This document shows positions 4,976-6,020 of a stretch of DNA of 6,020 nucleotides, in pieces. The stretch spans positions 1-6,020 of the forward strand of contig JACEST010000123.1 in assembly GCA_013911715.1 (NCBI GenBank), in the 5' to 3' direction. Each line of letters opens with the position of its first letter. The first letter of the stretch is position 1. This DNA comes from Sphingopyxis sp. Its GTDB lineage: Bacteria > Pseudomonadota > Alphaproteobacteria > Sphingomonadales > Sphingomonadaceae. A model generated the notes under the pieces. It saw only the letters and a program-made list of their open reading frames with translations, had not been told where the DNA came from and ran no database searches. A program made the position numbers and the translations under genes.

Positions 4976-6020
4976 CTACGCCGGCACCAATCCCAACCAT
5001 CTGCGTCCGCCGACTGTAAATCTCAGCACTAATCGCTCCAACAAGAATACCGCCAAAAGCGACAGCGCCAGCACCGGCAACAGGATGGCTAGCCCAATTA
5101 GGATCGCGACCAGCCCGCGCATCAGCATGCCATCAGGCATGGCGGGGACGGGCGGTGCACCGAGCACGCCTTCGGGCCTGCGCCGCCACCACATCAGCGT
5201 GCCGGTCACTGCGACTGTGATGAGCGCCAGCGCGGTAAGCACGCCAATCGCCTGGTTGATCCACCCAAACAGCTGCCCTTCGTGCCAAGCGATGCCATAG
5301 CCGACGGCGCGGTCGATAATATGCTGCTCGGCAAAGGTTTCGCGGCCAACTTCATTGCCCGTAATGGCGCTATACTGAATGGTGACCCGCAACGGCCGGT
5401 TCTGCGCATCCGAGCGCACCACCCAGTGCTCGCTTGCCGGGGCGCCGAAGCGCCCGGAAATACCCGGCGGCTGGACGACAACCGGAAATGCGAGGCTTTC
5501 TGCTTGAGCCCGTGTCACGGTCGACGACAAAGGCACAGCGGGTTGCGGTGTTGCCGTTATATCGGCATCGCCAACCGTGGCATGATCATGATCGTGATGC
5601 TTATGACCCGGGGGTACCGTGCCGACTGGGGCGGCAGCAAGTTCGGGTTGCGCCATGGCGCTGCCGCTGCCAGCGCGCGTCGCCCAATCCTGCGGCCCTT
5701 GCATCGTGCCGGTCGCAGAGCGCACGGCCTTAAACGCGTCGCCCCACACGCTGGCCCAAGGAAGGCCAGTGACAAGGAGCACAAGTGCCAGTGTCGAGAC
5801 CCAGAAGCCGGTGACCGAATGCAGGTCCTTGAGCAGCGTTCGGCCCTTCAAGCCGAAGCGCGGCCAAAGGATTCCGGCTGGCCCGCGACCACGGGGCCAC
5901 CAGAGGTAGAGCCCCGACAGGATCAGCACGATGGCCCAGCTCGCGGCAAGCTCGACAATCCAATCGCCCCATTGGCCGAGCAACAGCGACCCGTGAATGT
6001 CGGACACCACCGCGCTGATC
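4976..6020 (-). CDS. PepSY-associated membrane protein, N-terminus beyond window
   Basis: This is a PepSY-domain transmembrane protein of the kind often found with TonB-dependent iron or copper uptake genes and proposed to act as an inner-membrane reductase or assembly factor; its biochemical role is not settled. The frame is open from the right edge to the stop at 4976, about 347 residues, with no start in the window. Four hydrophobic segments are visible: near 5905-5970 (ending LSGLYLWWPRG), 5760-5830 (DLHSVTGFW then LALVLLVTG), 5195-5270 (INQAIGVLTALALI), and 5035-5115 near the C-terminus. Likely functional histidines are in IHGSLLLG, DLHSVTG and AWHEGQLFGW. Between helices 2 and 3 lies a periplasmic-type region with a His-rich stretch, HKHHDHDH (5582-5605), suggestive of metal binding. 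It is convergent with merR, 13 bp apart, so it is not in the same operon. Confidence 0.85.
   Translation of the reverse strand, partial: ISAVVSDIHGSLLLGQWGDWIVELAASWAIVLILSGLYLWWPRGRGPAGILWPRFGLKGRTLLKDLHSVTGFWVSTLALVLLVTGLPWASVWGDAFKAVRSATGTMQGPQDWATRAGSGSAMAQPELAAAPVGTVPPGHKHHDHDHATVGDADITATPQPAVPLSSTVTRAQAESLAFPVVVQPPGISGRFGAPASEHWVVRSDAQNRPLRVTIQYSAITGNEVGRETFAEQHIIDRAVGYGIAWHEGQLFGWINQAIGVLTALALITVAVTGTLMWWRRRPEGVLGAPPVPAMPDGMLMRGLVAILIGLAILLPVLALSLLAVFLLERLVLRFTVGGRRWLGLVPA

Overview
The window looks like part of a conjugative plasmid or integrative conjugative element from a high-GC alphaproteobacterium, most likely a sphingomonad. That placement is an inference from protein style: a short alphaproteobacterial-type TrbB-TrbC-TrbD-TrbE series beside a PepSY membrane protein. 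No RNA gene or species marker is present.

Layout. Positions 1-3618 (minus strand) hold the start of a P-type mating-pair-formation operon in the order trbB, trbC, trbD, trbE. The genes are packed tightly: a 4-nt overlap, a 1-nt overlap, then a 5-nt gap. trbE runs off the left edge. Positions 3619-3817 are a non-coding spacer of about 200 bp with visibly lower GC. Positions 3818-4962 hold a compact metal-response module. A MerR-family regulator on the plus strand diverges from a MerT-type mercuric transporter and a small cysteine-rich GDCCVxC-type protein on the minus strand. A perfect MerR-type operator sits inside a long-spacer promoter between them. No merA or merP is visible. Positions 4976-6020 (minus strand) hold a PepSY-associated membrane protein, cut at the right edge and convergent with merR.

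How the parts may work together. The metal module has the logic of a mer operon: the regulator senses a thiophilic metal at its dyad operator and turns on uptake and binding proteins. The usual detoxifying reductase is missing from the window. merT, the cysteine-rich gene and trbBCDE all point the same way, and I see no convincing intrinsic terminator in the 200-bp spacer. Metal-induced transcription could therefore read into the conjugation operon; this is a hypothesis only. A 14-bp perfect hairpin lies in the last codons of merR, at the convergent junction with the PepSY gene.

Nothing here clearly amounts to an undescribed system. The most unusual points are the reduced mer-like cassette abutting trb, the variant GHCCVYC motif, and the hairpin inside the merR reading frame.
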